DNA of 64,000 nucleotides, from the NCBI RefSeq assembly GCF_001941825.1, contig NZ_CP019038.1:434001-498000 (forward strand), written 5' to 3'. Below are positions 35,261 to 44,277 of this stretch, piece by piece. The notes beneath the pieces are model-generated. The model was given only the letters and a program-made list of their open reading frames with translations. It ran no database searches and had not been told where the DNA came from. The stretch is from Massilia putida (GTDB lineage: Bacteria > Pseudomonadota > Gammaproteobacteria > Burkholderiales > Burkholderiaceae_D). The number at the start of each line of letters is the position of its first letter. Within the stretch, counting starts at the first letter, position 1. The position numbers were made by a program, and so were the translations under genes.

Positions 35261-37890
35261 CCGGCCGCCAGCATCGCCGCGAACTTCTCCGCCGGCACCG
35301 CAGGGCTGTACAGCCAGCCCTGCACGAGGTCGCACCCGAGCCCGGCCAGCAGATCGAACTGGCCCTGGGTTTCCACCCCTTCCGCCACGACCTGCAGCCG
35401 GAGGCCGTGGGCCATCGCGATGACGGCCCGCGCGATCGCCAGGTCGTCGGCGTCCGTCTCCAGGTCGTGCACGAACGTGCGGTCCAGTTTCAGGCAGTCG
35501 ACGGGGAAGCGTTTGAGGTAGTTGAGGTTCGAATAGCCGGTGCCGAAATCGTCGATGGCGAGCCGGATCCCGATCTCCTTCAATTGGGCCAGCAGGGTGA
35601 AACTCTTGCCGGCGTCGGCCATCGAGGCACTCTCGGTCAACTCCAGCTCCAGCAGGCCCGGTTCCAGCGTGCTGTCTTCCAGCACGCGCCGCACGGTGCC
35701 GAGGATCTGTTCGTTGAACTGGTGCGCCGACAGGTTCACGGCCACCGGCACGACGGGCAGGCCCGCCTGGCGCCACGCGCTCAACTGGCGGCATACCTGT
35801 TGCAGCACCCATCGGCCGATTTCCAGGATCAGGCCCGACTCTTCCGCGAGCGGGATGAACAGGGACGGCGGGACGATGCCGCGCTCCGGATGGCGCCAGC
35901 GCAGCAGCGCCTCGGCGCTGGCGATGGCGCCGCCCTGCACGGCGATCTGCGGCTGGTAGTGCAGTTCCAGTTCGCCCCGCTCGAGGGCGCGGCGCAAGCC
36001 GTTTTCCAGCTTGAAGCGGTCGTTGGCGCCCTGGTTCAGCTCCGGGCGGTAGAACGCATAGCGCTGGCCGACGTTGTCCGCCGCCTGGCGCAGCGCCGTT
36101 TCCGCGCCTTTGGCCAGGGTTTCGTAGGTCACGCCGTCGTTCGGATAGATCGCGATGCCGAGCGCGGGATCGAGATGGAATTCCTCGTGCTCGAACTTGT
36201 ACGGCGCGGCGAGGGCGGCCAGCACGCGGCGCGCGCCGGCCGCGAGTTCGTCGGCGTCCGCACGCACCAGGACCAGGCCGAACGCGCCTTCGGAAAAGCG
36301 CGCCACGAAGTCGTGCGCGCCCACGTCGCGCAGGCGCGCCGCCGCTTCCTGCAGGATCGCCTGTTCGGCGCCGGGGCCGAGCGCTTCGCGGATCAGCGCC
36401 ATGCGCCCGAAACGCAGCAGCATGAAGCCGAGGACGCGGCCGTCGGCCTTGGCCTGCGCCTTCATCCGGCGCAGGCGCTCGCGCAGCAGGTCGCGGTTGG
36501 GCAGGCCCGTGGCGGCATCGTAGTTGCTGGCATAGTGCAGGCGCAGTTCGGCGCCGCGCAGTTCGGTGACGTCGATGCCGGTGGCGAGGACGAATTCCAC
36601 GCTGCCGTCTTCGCGCCGCAGCAGGGTATGCGTCCAGACGATGCTGCGCGTGCGCCCGTCGGGCGTGCGCCAGTCGCCCTGCAGCCGCTGCGGCGGCGGA
36701 GCGCTGGCCAGGCCGGCGAACAGGTGGCGCACGATGTCCGGCTCGTCGGCCCCGCGCACCACTTCCCAGCAGCGCCGTCCAAGCGCTTGTTCGGCGCGCC
36801 AGCCCAGCGATTCCTCGCAGGCCCGGTTGAACGTCACGATGCGCCCGTCCGGGTCGGCCAGCAGCACGAGGGTGCCGGCCGTTTCGACGACGGCCGACAG
36901 CCGGTTGCGTTCCGAACGCAGGGCTTCGGTCCGTTCGACGACGAGCGCCTCGGCCTGCGTGTACAGGCGCGCGCGCTCGAGCGCGAGGGCGACCTGCCGC
37001 GCCACGCCCTCGAGCAGCTTGCGCTCCTCGTCGCCGAACGCGTCCGGCCGCGCGCGCGCATGCAGCAGCCCCACGCGGCGCTCGCCCGCGAGCAGCGGCA
37101 CGCACACGGCCTCCGGGTCGTGCGGCACGCGGCCGTCGCCGCATGCGCAGACGGTGGCGTCGAGCGGCTCGCCGCGCTGCGCCAGCAGGGACACCGCGCC
37201 GTCGGGTGCGACGGTACTGATGGCGGCGCCCGCGAGCGCTGGGATGTGCAGCAGGTGGTCCAGCGCCGCCTCGGCCACGTCTGGCTCGCTGACGGCCTCG
37301 CTCAGCGCGGCGGCGATCCTGCCGAGCAGCCCCAGGGAATCGACCATCCGCGCGAGCTCGCGGCGCTGGGCCTCCAGCTCGGCGTTCAGGCTCAGGGCCT
37401 GGTCGTGGGTCGCGACCAGCAGTTCATAGATGTGCCGCCGTTCGTCCGCCATCACTTCCAGCGGCCGCGCGGTGTCGCCCGCGTCGCGTCCGGTCAGGAT
37501 GCGGCGCACGCGCTCGCGCAACTGGCCGGCGTCGTGGGGCTTGCGCAGGAAGCCGTCGGCGCCCGCCTCCAGGCTCCGTACGATGTCCTGCAGACTGGTC
37601 AGCCGGGTCAGCAGCAGGACCGGAACCGCAGCCAGCGCCGGGTCGTCCTTGAGGGCGCGACACAGCGCGTAGCCGTCCATGCGGGGCATGGCGATGTCGC
37701 TGATGACCAGGTCGGGCGTCCGTGCGTGCGCGGCGTCCAGGGCGTCGCGGCCGTCGGCCGCCAGGCGCACGCGAAACTCGGGCTCCTGTTCCAGCAGCCG
37801 GGCAATGTGCTCGGCCTGAGTGGGGCTGTCCTCGGCCAGAAGGATGTCGTAGGACCGGCCGGACCGATCTCTCTCGTGCGTTGTTGTCAT
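35245..37890 (-). CDS. REC-GAF-PAS-GGDEF-EAL protein, probable c-di-GMP phosphodiesterase
   Basis: Predicted to hydrolyse cyclic di-GMP. Order: receiver (about residues 12-130, acceptor Asp in LVISDIAMP), GAF (about 165-310), PAS (about 325-440), GGDEF (about 455-610) and EAL (about 625-875). The GGDEF active site reads SEGAF (about 533-537), so cyclase activity is not expected. The EAL domain keeps EALLRW, the DDFGTGYSNL loop and LKLDRTF, so it should be active. Input is likely from an external kinase through the receiver. The ATG at 37890 is chosen; a GTG at 37932 is possible. Confidence 0.88.
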   Translation of the reverse strand: MTTTHERDRSGRSYDILLAEDSPTQAEHIARLLEQEPEFRVRLAADGRDALDAAHARTPDLVISDIAMPRMDGYALCRALKDDPALAAVPVLLLTRLTSLQDIVRSLEAGADGFLRKPHDAGQLRERVRRILTGRDAGDTARPLEVMADERRHIYELLVATHDQALSLNAELEAQRRELARMVDSLGLLGRIAAALSEAVSEPDVAEAALDHLLHIPALAGAAISTVAPDGAVSLLAQRGEPLDATVCACGDGRVPHDPEAVCVPLLAGERRVGLLHARARPDAFGDEERKLLEGVARQVALALERARLYTQAEALVVERTEALRSERNRLSAVVETAGTLVLLADPDGRIVTFNRACEESLGWRAEQALGRRCWEVVRGADEPDIVRHLFAGLASAPPPQRLQGDWRTPDGRTRSIVWTHTLLRREDGSVEFVLATGIDVTELRGAELRLHYASNYDAATGLPNRDLLRERLRRMKAQAKADGRVLGFMLLRFGRMALIREALGPGAEQAILQEAAARLRDVGAHDFVARFSEGAFGLVLVRADADELAAGARRVLAALAAPYKFEHEEFHLDPALGIAIYPNDGVTYETLAKGAETALRQAADNVGQRYAFYRPELNQGANDRFKLENGLRRALERGELELHYQPQIAVQGGAIASAEALLRWRHPERGIVPPSLFIPLAEESGLILEIGRWVLQQVCRQLSAWRQAGLPVVPVAVNLSAHQFNEQILGTVRRVLEDSTLEPGLLELELTESASMADAGKSFTLLAQLKEIGIRLAIDDFGTGYSNLNYLKRFPVDCLKLDRTFVHDLETDADDLAIARAVIAMAHGLRLQVVAEGVETQGQFDLLAGLGCDLVQGWLYSPAVPAEKFAAMLAAGQVPM

Positions 37891-37932
37891 CGTGTCGTTG
37901 ATCGAATGCAATCGGTGGCCGGTGCAGCGCAC

Positions 37933-38182
37933 ACCCCGGCCGTCAAATCTTGTCGTGATGGTAGCGAAGATGGCTAACCATTAACATTCGTCATTGACCG
38001 TGCGACAACATCCGGCCGTCTTTACTTCTGCAGAGCCCGCATGTAGTTTCACACGAAATTAACGGTTCCGGGGCCTTCACGCCCCGAGGAAGACACAATT
38101 CGAACGCAAAACACTGTCACGAATTTTATGACAGCCAATCTTTTACTTTGTTGCCGAAAGGTAACAACGTGTCCGGGCCCGC
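37933..38182. other. AT-richer gap with a strong hairpin
   Basis: Lies between the GGDEF/EAL gene start and the stop of the orphan regulator. It includes the phosphodiesterase promoter region. A GC hairpin, CGGGGC-CTTCAC-GCCCCG (38069-38086), is perfect over 6 bp but has no T-run on either strand. No protein-like frame is seen. Confidence 0.4.
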
Positions 38183-38812
38183 TCAACCGGCCAGGCCGTG
38201 TTGAAGCGCATAGCGGATCAGGGCCGCGTTCGTGGACAGGCCCATCTTGCGGAAGATGCGGGTGCGGTAGGTGTTGACGGAACTGATGCTGATCCCGAGC
38301 TTGGCCGCGACCTGTTTGATCTGCAATCCGGAGCCGATGAGCGCGACGATTTCCGCTTCGCGGGGCGTGAGGGTGTAATGCGGCGGCCGTCCGCCCGGGC
38401 GCGCCTCGTGCGCCAGCAGCATGCCGACGCGCGGCCCCAGCCAGGTACCGCCGTCCGCCGCGCGCCGTACGGCGTCGACCAGTTCGGACGATGCCATGGC
38501 CTTGGAAACATAGCCAAGCGCACCGGTCCGCAGCGCGGCCAGTGCGTAACGTTCCTCAGGATGCATGCTGAGGATCACGACCCGGAGATCGGGAAAATGA
38601 CGCCGCAATTCGGCGAGGCCTTCGAGCCCGTCGTAATCGGGCAATGTCAAGTCCAGGATCACGACGTCTGGGTGAACCTGGGTGATGAGGGCGATCGCTT
38701 GCTTCAAGTCTGCGGCTTCACCGACGATTTTTAGGTCGGTGCAGGGCCGGACGATCTTTTTGATCCCTTCGCGGATCAATTCATGATCGTCGGCGATGAC
38801 GAGCCTGATCAC
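38183..38812 (-). CDS. Orphan NarL/LuxR-type response regulator
   Basis: A receiver domain (about residues 2-118) is followed by a LuxR-type helix-turn-helix (about 145-205). The acidic pair ADDHE, the acceptor Asp in VILDLTLPD (about residue 54), Thr/Ser in ILSMHP and Lys in GYVSKA are all present, so phosphorylation is expected. The DNA-binding domain has LTPREAEIVALIGSG and the recognition helix ISSVNTYRTRIFRKMG. I chose a GTG start at 38812 because GAAGGAAG lies just upstream; an ATG at 38869 would add 19 residues of no family character. No histidine kinase is adjacent. Confidence 0.88.
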   Translation of the reverse strand: MIRLVIADDHELIREGIKKIVRPCTDLKIVGEAADLKQAIALITQVHPDVVILDLTLPDYDGLEGLAELRRHFPDLRVVILSMHPEERYALAALRTGALGYVSKAMASSELVDAVRRAADGGTWLGPRVGMLLAHEARPGGRPPHYTLTPREAEIVALIGSGLQIKQVAAKLGISISSVNTYRTRIFRKMGLSTNAALIRYALQHGLAG

Positions 38813-39091
38813 TATGCTTCCTTCAATACATTCACGCCGGTATGTCGGCAAAGCAAGCATTCTAGGCAACGTTGGCTCAGAATTGCAAACACAATCAATC
38901 GAAACTTAACAATTGCATATTATCTTTACACGTTTCTGGTAGCCAATATGTAAAATTTCCGCACGAAAGTATTTCGGCCGGCGCTTTCGGCTACAATGTC
39001 GCCTCCCGCCGCCGGGCTCGCCCCGGACGGACGATTCCGTGAACGACAGGCTGTGCATCGCTCCCGATGGCGACGGCAGGCAGCCGTACAG

Positions 39092-39901
39092 ATGCCTATG
39101 AAATCTCTGATGCTTTGCGTGCTGGCGCTGTCCAGCGCGGGAGCGGCGATGGCCGCTCCGGACGACCTCGCCAGCAGCGTGCCGTCGCCCAGTTACTTCA
39201 CCCAGGCGCCCACGACGGCGATACCGGAAGGCAGCAGCTGGTACACATCGGCCGAGCTTGGCGCCATCACGACGTCGGGCAATACCGAAGGGACTTCCGT
39301 GACCGGCAAGGTCGATGCCCGCCACGAAATGGCCAACTGGAGCAACGAATACATCGTCAGCGGTTATTTCAAGGAAGACGTCAACCACAACAGCAACGGC
39401 TCGACGACGCGCACCCGTTCGGCGGAGCGCTATTCGGTGTCGGCCAAGGCCGCGTTCAAGCTGCTGGAAGACGGCAACCGCGCCTTCCTGCTGGGCTCGC
39501 ACGTGAACGATAAATTCGGCGCCTACACCCGCTATTCATCGGTCGGCGTCGGTTACGGCACCCAATTGCTCAAACGCGACAACGAGACGATCGACGTCGA
39601 GGTGGGTCCGGGTTATTTTCACGGCGAAAACGCGGCGGGCAGCAGCGAAGCGGGCGTGACCGTGCGCGGCGCGGCGCAGCTGCGCTGGCGCGTGAGCCCG
39701 TCCGCCGCCTTTTCGCAGAGCGTGAGCGTGGAACGGGGCACGTCGAACATGCACTCGATCGCCGAGACGGCGCTCTCCACCAAGATCAACGGGACGATGC
39801 AGATGAAGGCCGCGTTCAGCGCGCGCAACGACACGAACGTGCCGGTCAACAAGAAAAACACGGATACGCAGACGTCACTGACGCTCGTCTATTCGTTCTG
39901 A
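39092..39901 (+). CDS. DUF481-family outer-membrane protein
   Basis: Predicted salt- or acid-stress-linked outer-membrane beta-barrel of the YdiY/DUF481 family. A signal peptide (about residues 1-22, ending AMA-AP) is followed by alternating beta strands. The family opening WYTSAELGAITTSGNTEGTS is at about 50-70. The chain ends in the C-terminal SF pair with aromatic strands (LTLVYSF), as in barrel proteins inserted by Bam. The ATG at 39092 or 39098 may start it. It is followed by a strong shared terminator. Confidence 0.88.
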   Translation: MPMKSLMLCVLALSSAGAAMAAPDDLASSVPSPSYFTQAPTTAIPEGSSWYTSAELGAITTSGNTEGTSVTGKVDARHEMANWSNEYIVSGYFKEDVNHNSNGSTTRTRSAERYSVSAKAAFKLLEDGNRAFLLGSHVNDKFGAYTRYSSVGVGYGTQLLKRDNETIDVEVGPGYFHGENAAGSSEAGVTVRGAAQLRWRVSPSAAFSQSVSVERGTSNMHSIAETALSTKINGTMQMKAAFSARNDTNVPVNKKNTDTQTSLTLVYSF

Positions 39902-39912
39902 ATCCGCATCGC

Positions 39913-39945
39913 AAAAACGGCCGGGATGTCCCGGCCGTTTTTTTT
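39913..39945. terminator. Bidirectional Rho-independent terminator
   Basis: An 11- to 12-bp perfect stem (AAACGGCCGGGA with its complement) with a very small TG loop is flanked by A-run and T-run. It can stop the DUF481 gene on the plus strand and the secreted-protein gene (ending 39958) on the minus strand. Confidence 0.92.
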
Positions 39946-39957
39946 CGTGTGTACGGA

Positions 39958-40452
39958 TTACTTCGCCAGGATCCGGCCCGACAGCTGGATCGTGCCCTGC
40001 CCCGTCACCATATCCTCGCTACCCGTCATATCGCCGCCGCCGGTCGCCTTGGCGTAGCGGCCCGTGCCGCCCGTGATCTGGAACGTGGCGCCCGAGAACA
40101 CGTACTTCGCGCCTTCGCCCGTCGGCACGAACTGGCCGCTGTAGTTAGCGTAGATCAGTTCGCCTGTCAGGGTCGTGATCAGGAATTTACCGTCGCTGAA
40201 GGTGTAGGTGGCGCCGTTCGGCGTGATGCAGTCGGTGGCCAAGAACGTGACCTTGTCGCCGATTCCGGTGCTGGTGCCGAAACCAAGGATCGTGCCGCCG
40301 AAATTCGAAGCGCAGCGTGCGGACGGGCCGGGCATTTCCTGCAGCACGCCGGACACTTTGAAGTCCCTGTAGACGGCCGGGTCGGCTGAGGCGCACAGCG
40401 CGGCGGACATCAGGACGGCACCGGTGGCAAGACGCAGGACAGACTTGAACAT
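39958..40452 (-). CDS. Secreted beta-rich hypothetical protein
   Basis: A signal peptide (about residues 1-23, ending ASA-DP) leads into a 140-residue beta-rich domain. The sequence GATFQITGGTGRYAKATGGG (about 120-140) resembles the closing strands of allene-oxide-cyclase-like barrels. Two Cys (about 47 and 74) could form a disulphide. The role is unknown. A GGAGAAC site precedes the ATG. It ends at the bidirectional terminator. Confidence 0.8.
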   Translation of the reverse strand: MFKSVLRLATGAVLMSAALCASADPAVYRDFKVSGVLQEMPGPSARCASNFGGTILGFGTSTGIGDKVTFLATDCITPNGATYTFSDGKFLITTLTGELIYANYSGQFVPTGEGAKYVFSGATFQITGGTGRYAKATGGGDMTGSEDMVTGQGTIQLSGRILAK

Positions 40453-40571
40453 GAAGTTCTCCGTGTAAATTGATAGAACTTCATTTTATAGTTTTGCTAT
40501 CGTTTCGTGCGCACAATTGTGTAGTTTATTGTAATTGTTTGGCGAAAACGACAAAGTGTGTGTCATCCACG

Positions 40572-40982
40572 TCAAGATTCGGCGCCCTCATTGCGTGTGC
40601 GCGGATAACGTGGCAATGAATCCGCCAGGTGCAGCCAGCGGACCCGCTGCTCGTAATACGTGTGGTCGGCCGGCGGAAGCGCGTCGGGGTCGTCCAGGCT
40701 GCACGTGGTGACGTCGATCTCGTCCGGCCCGCTGTCGCTGTGCCACGTCAATTGTGTGCCGCAGCGGCCGCAGAACAGGCGTTCGACGCCGGGACTGGAC
40801 GGATTGCGCGCGGGCGTGCCGCGGGTCCAGCGCAGCGCGGCCGTGCGTACGCTGAACCATGCGAGGGCAGGCGCACCGCTGGCGCGGCGGCAATCGACGC
40901 AGTGGCACAACGTCAGGTGGAACGGTTCTCCTGACGCCTCGTAGCGCACCGCGCCGCACATGCATCCGCCCTGCAATCCCAT
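40572..40982 (-). CDS. GFA-family protein (CENP-V/GFA domain)
   Basis: A 136-residue zinc-binding protein of the family named after glutathione-dependent formaldehyde-activating enzyme. Zinc ligands are visible as GGCMCGAVRY (about residues 6-14), CHCVDCRR (about 26-33) and FCGRCGTQL (about 70-78). Most members have no proven substrate, and the glutathione link is uncertain. A GGAGGAG site precedes the ATG at 40982. It lies 17 bases downstream of the MHS transporter and is probably co-transcribed. Confidence 0.88.
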   Translation of the reverse strand: MGLQGGCMCGAVRYEASGEPFHLTLCHCVDCRRASGAPALAWFSVRTAALRWTRGTPARNPSSPGVERLFCGRCGTQLTWHSDSGPDEIDVTTCSLDDPDALPPADHTYYEQRVRWLHLADSLPRYPRTRNEGAES

Positions 40983-40999
40983 TGCATCTCCTCCGTCTC

Positions 41000-42304
41000 C
41001 TAACGCGCCGCGGCCGGCGTCGCGCGGGGCGCCGGCGCCGTCAACAGCAGTGCCACGAGGCTGATGATGGATGCCGCGCTCAGGTACCAGCCCACCGTCT
41101 GCAGGCCATAATGGGTCGCGAGCCATGTTGCCACATACGGCGCCAGCGAGGCGCCCAGGATGCCGGCCAGGTTGAAGGTGAGCGATGCGCCCGTGTAGCG
41201 CACCTCGGGCGGGAACATTTCCGACAGCAAGGTGCCTAGCGGTCCGTATGTCATGCCGATCAGGCACTGGCCCAGCGCGAGGAACAGCGCGACGAGCGTC
41301 AGGCTGCCGGACCCGAACAGCGGTCCGAACAGCAGACCGAACAGCGCGAGGCCGACGGACACGAGAATCATCGCCGCGCGCCGGCCGTAGCGGTCGGCCA
41401 GCACGGCGGCGACGGGAATCGTCAGGCCGAAGAAGACGATGGCGCCCAGCTGCAGCAGCAGGAAGGTCTGGCGCGAATAGCCCAGCGCGGATGTGCCCCA
41501 GCTGAGGGCGAACACGGTCATCAGGTAGAACACGACGAACGTCGCGAGCGCGGCCAGCGTGCCCAGCACGAGCGCGCGCGCGTGACTCGCGAACACGGCC
41601 GCGACGGGCAGCCGGACGCGCTCGTTGCGGTCGAGGACGGCCTGGAAGTCGGGCGTTTCCGTGATTTTCAGGCGCACGTACAGGCCCACGAGCACGAGCA
41701 GACTGCTGGCCAGGAATGGGATCCGCCAGCCGTAGCGCAGGAATTCGGCGTCGGAAAGCGTGCCCGACAGCAGCAGGAACACGCCGCTCGACAGGAAGAA
41801 ACCGAGCGGTGCGCCCAGCTGCGGGAACATGCCGTACCAGGCGCGCTTGCCCGGCGGCGCGTTTTCCGTCGCCAGCAGCACGGCGCCGCCCCACTCCCCG
41901 CCCAGGCCGAGGCCCTGGCCGAAGCGGCACAGCGCGAGCAGCAGCGGGGCCAGCGTGCCGATGCTGGCATAGGTCGGCAGCAGGCCGATCACGACCGTCG
42001 ACAGGCCCATCGTCAGCAGCGCGGCCACGAGCGTGGCTTTACGGCCGACGCGGTCGCCGAAGTGGCCGAACACGGCCGAGCCCACGGGCCGCGCGAAGAA
42101 GGCGATGGCAAACGTCGCCAGCGATTGCAGGGTGGCCGCGGCGGCGTCCCCGGCCGGGAAGAACAGCTTGGGAAACACGAGCACGGCGGCCGTGGCGTAG
42201 ATGTAAAAGTCGAAGAACTCGATGGTCGTGCCGATGAGGCTCGCGAACAGGACGGTCGCCGGCCGGTTCAGCGGGGGACGGGTGGGCGTGGCGGTGCCGG
42301 TCAT
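41000..42304 (-). CDS. MHS-family metabolite:proton symporter
   Basis: Major facilitator of the metabolite:H+ symporter group (KgtP/ProP/ShiA relatives), with twelve membrane segments in 434 residues. The family start GTTIEFFDFYIYATAA is at about residues 25-40, and the loop signature FGHFGDRVGRK follows at about 80. GQGLGLGGEWGG (about 135) is typical. The substrate is probably an organic acid or amino-acid derivative. Its ATG overlaps the stop of the thioredoxin gene (ATGA), so the two are coupled. Confidence 0.88.
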   Translation of the reverse strand: MTGTATPTRPPLNRPATVLFASLIGTTIEFFDFYIYATAAVLVFPKLFFPAGDAAAATLQSLATFAIAFFARPVGSAVFGHFGDRVGRKATLVAALLTMGLSTVVIGLLPTYASIGTLAPLLLALCRFGQGLGLGGEWGGAVLLATENAPPGKRAWYGMFPQLGAPLGFFLSSGVFLLLSGTLSDAEFLRYGWRIPFLASSLLVLVGLYVRLKITETPDFQAVLDRNERVRLPVAAVFASHARALVLGTLAALATFVVFYLMTVFALSWGTSALGYSRQTFLLLQLGAIVFFGLTIPVAAVLADRYGRRAAMILVSVGLALFGLLFGPLFGSGSLTLVALFLALGQCLIGMTYGPLGTLLSEMFPPEVRYTGASLTFNLAGILGASLAPYVATWLATHYGLQTVGWYLSAASIISLVALLLTAPAPRATPAAAR

Positions 42305-42624
42305 GCGGCACCGGCCTTCGACAGGGCGTCGGCCAGCTCGCGGCTGTCGACCGGACGCACGACGCGCGCGACTTCCTGGCCATCCTTGAGCACGACGACG
42401 GTGGGCCACAGCTTCACCTTGAACGAGCGGCCCAGTTTGCGGCCCGGGCCGTCCTCGACCTTGATGTGCTGCACGCCGGCATGCGGTGCCAGCGCCTCGT
42501 CGATGTGGCTGGCCGCGGCCTGGCAATAGCCGCACCAGTTCGTGCCGAAATCGAGGGCGACCACGCCGGGCAGCGCGTCGATGGCGCTGCGCTCGGGCTG
42601 CGCGGTGTCGTAAGGCTTCGTCAT
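42301..42624 (-). CDS. Thioredoxin-like protein
   Basis: A 107-residue thioredoxin-fold protein with a WCGYC active site (about residues 31-35) in place of WCGPC. The cis-Pro is in LWPTVVVLKDG (about 74). It has no signal peptide, so it is cytosolic. It should reduce protein disulphides. The Tyr in the redox loop suggests a changed redox potential compared with TrxA. An AGGAGA site precedes the ATG at 42624. It heads a unit with the MHS transporter and GFA gene. Confidence 0.88.
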   Translation of the reverse strand: MTKPYDTAQPERSAIDALPGVVALDFGTNWCGYCQAAASHIDEALAPHAGVQHIKVEDGPGRKLGRSFKVKLWPTVVVLKDGQEVARVVRPVDSRELADALSKAGAA

Positions 42625-42782
42625 GCGAATCTCCTGGTTGTCAATCACGCTAGCCTACAACAAAATACCCTCCCGCCGTAAGTCCGCCCGCTTTTCAAGC
42701 GCCCGCAACGTGAAACACCGAACGGAATACGGCCGCGCCCGGTGGCATGCTGCGTTCATACCGACCGTTCAAGGAGACCGAC

Positions 42783-42968
42783 ATGTCCGATAATCTGCAC
42801 AACCGCGGCCCGCAGGACCGTTCGCGCATCAATCTGCACGAGAAATGGGAAGTCCAGTACTGGACGAAGGAACTGGGCGTCACCGAGGATGAGCTGGCGC
42901 AGGCCGTCAAGGCGGCAGGCAGCAGCGCGCAAGCCGTGCGCGAGCACCTGAGCAGCACGCGTCACTGA
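42783..42968 (+). CDS. DUF3606 small protein
   Basis: A 61-residue protein matching DUF3606: RSRINLHEKWEVQYWTKELG (about residues 13-32) followed by a helical EDELAQAVKAAG. The function is unknown; these proteins are often near stress genes. AAGGAGACCGAC precedes the ATG at 42783. It lies about 105 bases before the MscS gene on the same strand. Confidence 0.88.
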   Translation: MSDNLHNRGPQDRSRINLHEKWEVQYWTKELGVTEDELAQAVKAAGSSAQAVREHLSSTRH

Positions 42969-43073
42969 GCCGTTCCCCCGGGCGGCGCCCGTCGCCCGCG
43001 CCATCCCTGCCGGCCAAGGGACGGGCCGTCGCGCCCGCCGCATCTTCCTCCCGCCTTCCCAACAAGGAGCCCA

Positions 43074-44204
43074 ATGACTATCCGCGGCTATTTCTCCAAT
43101 CTCGACATCGGCTGGGCCAACGCGGCCGTCGCTCTCGGCGCGGCCATCGTCAGCTTCGTCGCCATCCACGGCGCCGTGCACCTGTTCCGCAAACGCTTGG
43201 ACCGGCTGGACGGCGAGCGCGCCCATAAGCCCATCGTGGAAGTGCTGCGCCACACGCTGGCCCGCACGAGCAATCTCGCCATCGTCGCCACGTCGCTGCT
43301 GATCGGCGCTTCGCTGCTCGACCTGCCGCCGCCCTGGGACCGGCGCATCGGCCACCTGTGGTTCATCACGCTGGGCGCCCAGCTGGCCGTATACCTGCAC
43401 CACGCCATCGCCGTCACGGCGCGGCGCTATTTCCGCGTGCACGGCAAAGGCCTCGAAGACGACCAGGTGACCGTGGCGCACACGCTCGTGATCTGGGCGC
43501 TGCAATGGAGCGTGTGGACCGTGTTCCTGCTGGCGATGCTGTCCAACCTCGGCATCAACGTCACGACGTTCGTCGCGAGCCTCGGCATCGGCGGCGTGGC
43601 CGTCGCGCTGGCCGTGCAGAACATCCTGGGCGACCTGTTCGCGTCGCTGGCCATCGCCACCGACAAACCGTTCGAAGTGGGCGACGCGATTTCCGTGCCG
43701 GAATTCTTCGGCACCATCGAGCATGTGGGCCTCAAGACGACCCGCATCCGCTCGCTGTCCGGCGAGCAGATCGTCATCGCGAACGCCGAGCTGCTGCGCA
43801 AGACGGTGCACAATTTCAAGCGCCAGAACACGCGCCGCGTGCAGTACACCTTGCGCGTGAACCCGGCCACGCCGCCCGAGCTGGTGGCCAAGGTGCCGGA
43901 GCGGCTGGGCGCCATCATCGCCGCGAAGGAACAGGTGAAGCTGGACCACGTCAACCTGACGACGATGGACCAGAATTTCCTGGAGTTCGACATCGTGTAC
44001 AACCTCGCCGCGGCCGACTACGGCCTGTATCTGCGCACCCAGCAGGCCGTGCTGCTGGAGACGATGCAGATGCTGCGCGAGCTGGGCATCTCAACGGCGC
44101 CGCGCGCGCAGGAGCTCCTGCTGCAGGAGCCGGCGGCGAACGACGCGGGCGCCGTACGCCGCCCCGACGGCCGGGGCACGCCGCAGGCGCGCCCTATCCA
44201 TTGA
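43074..44204 (+). CDS. MscS-family mechanosensitive channel, second copy
   Basis: Predicted mechanosensitive channel of 376 residues. Membrane helices occupy about 15-35, 60-80, 95-115 and 140-160, then the pore helix with the GIGGVAVALAVQNILGDLF pattern (about 172-190). The PFEVGDAISV beta domain and GLKTTRIRSL follow. It is clearly related to the MscS at 14389-15513, especially in the pore and beta domain, but differs at both ends. An AAGGAGCCC site precedes the ATG. It sits with other stress-type genes. Confidence 0.9.
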   Translation: MTIRGYFSNLDIGWANAAVALGAAIVSFVAIHGAVHLFRKRLDRLDGERAHKPIVEVLRHTLARTSNLAIVATSLLIGASLLDLPPPWDRRIGHLWFITLGAQLAVYLHHAIAVTARRYFRVHGKGLEDDQVTVAHTLVIWALQWSVWTVFLLAMLSNLGINVTTFVASLGIGGVAVALAVQNILGDLFASLAIATDKPFEVGDAISVPEFFGTIEHVGLKTTRIRSLSGEQIVIANAELLRKTVHNFKRQNTRRVQYTLRVNPATPPELVAKVPERLGAIIAAKEQVKLDHVNLTTMDQNFLEFDIVYNLAAADYGLYLRTQQAVLLETMQMLRELGISTAPRAQELLLQEPAANDAGAVRRPDGRGTPQARPIH

Positions 44205-44277
44205 TCAGCGGAAGCGGACGCCGCGTCCGGGCGTGGACGCCTAGAATCCGAGCCTCCACGTTCGCAAGGAGGCCGCG

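Noticed and set aside
33817..37977. A 1386-codon plus-strand frame
   Set aside because: It crosses the purine permease and the GGDEF/EAL gene in other frames and shows no domain.
38069..38086. GC hairpin as a terminator of the GGDEF/EAL region
   Set aside because: No T-run on either strand, and it lies upstream of that gene. Kept only as a structure note.
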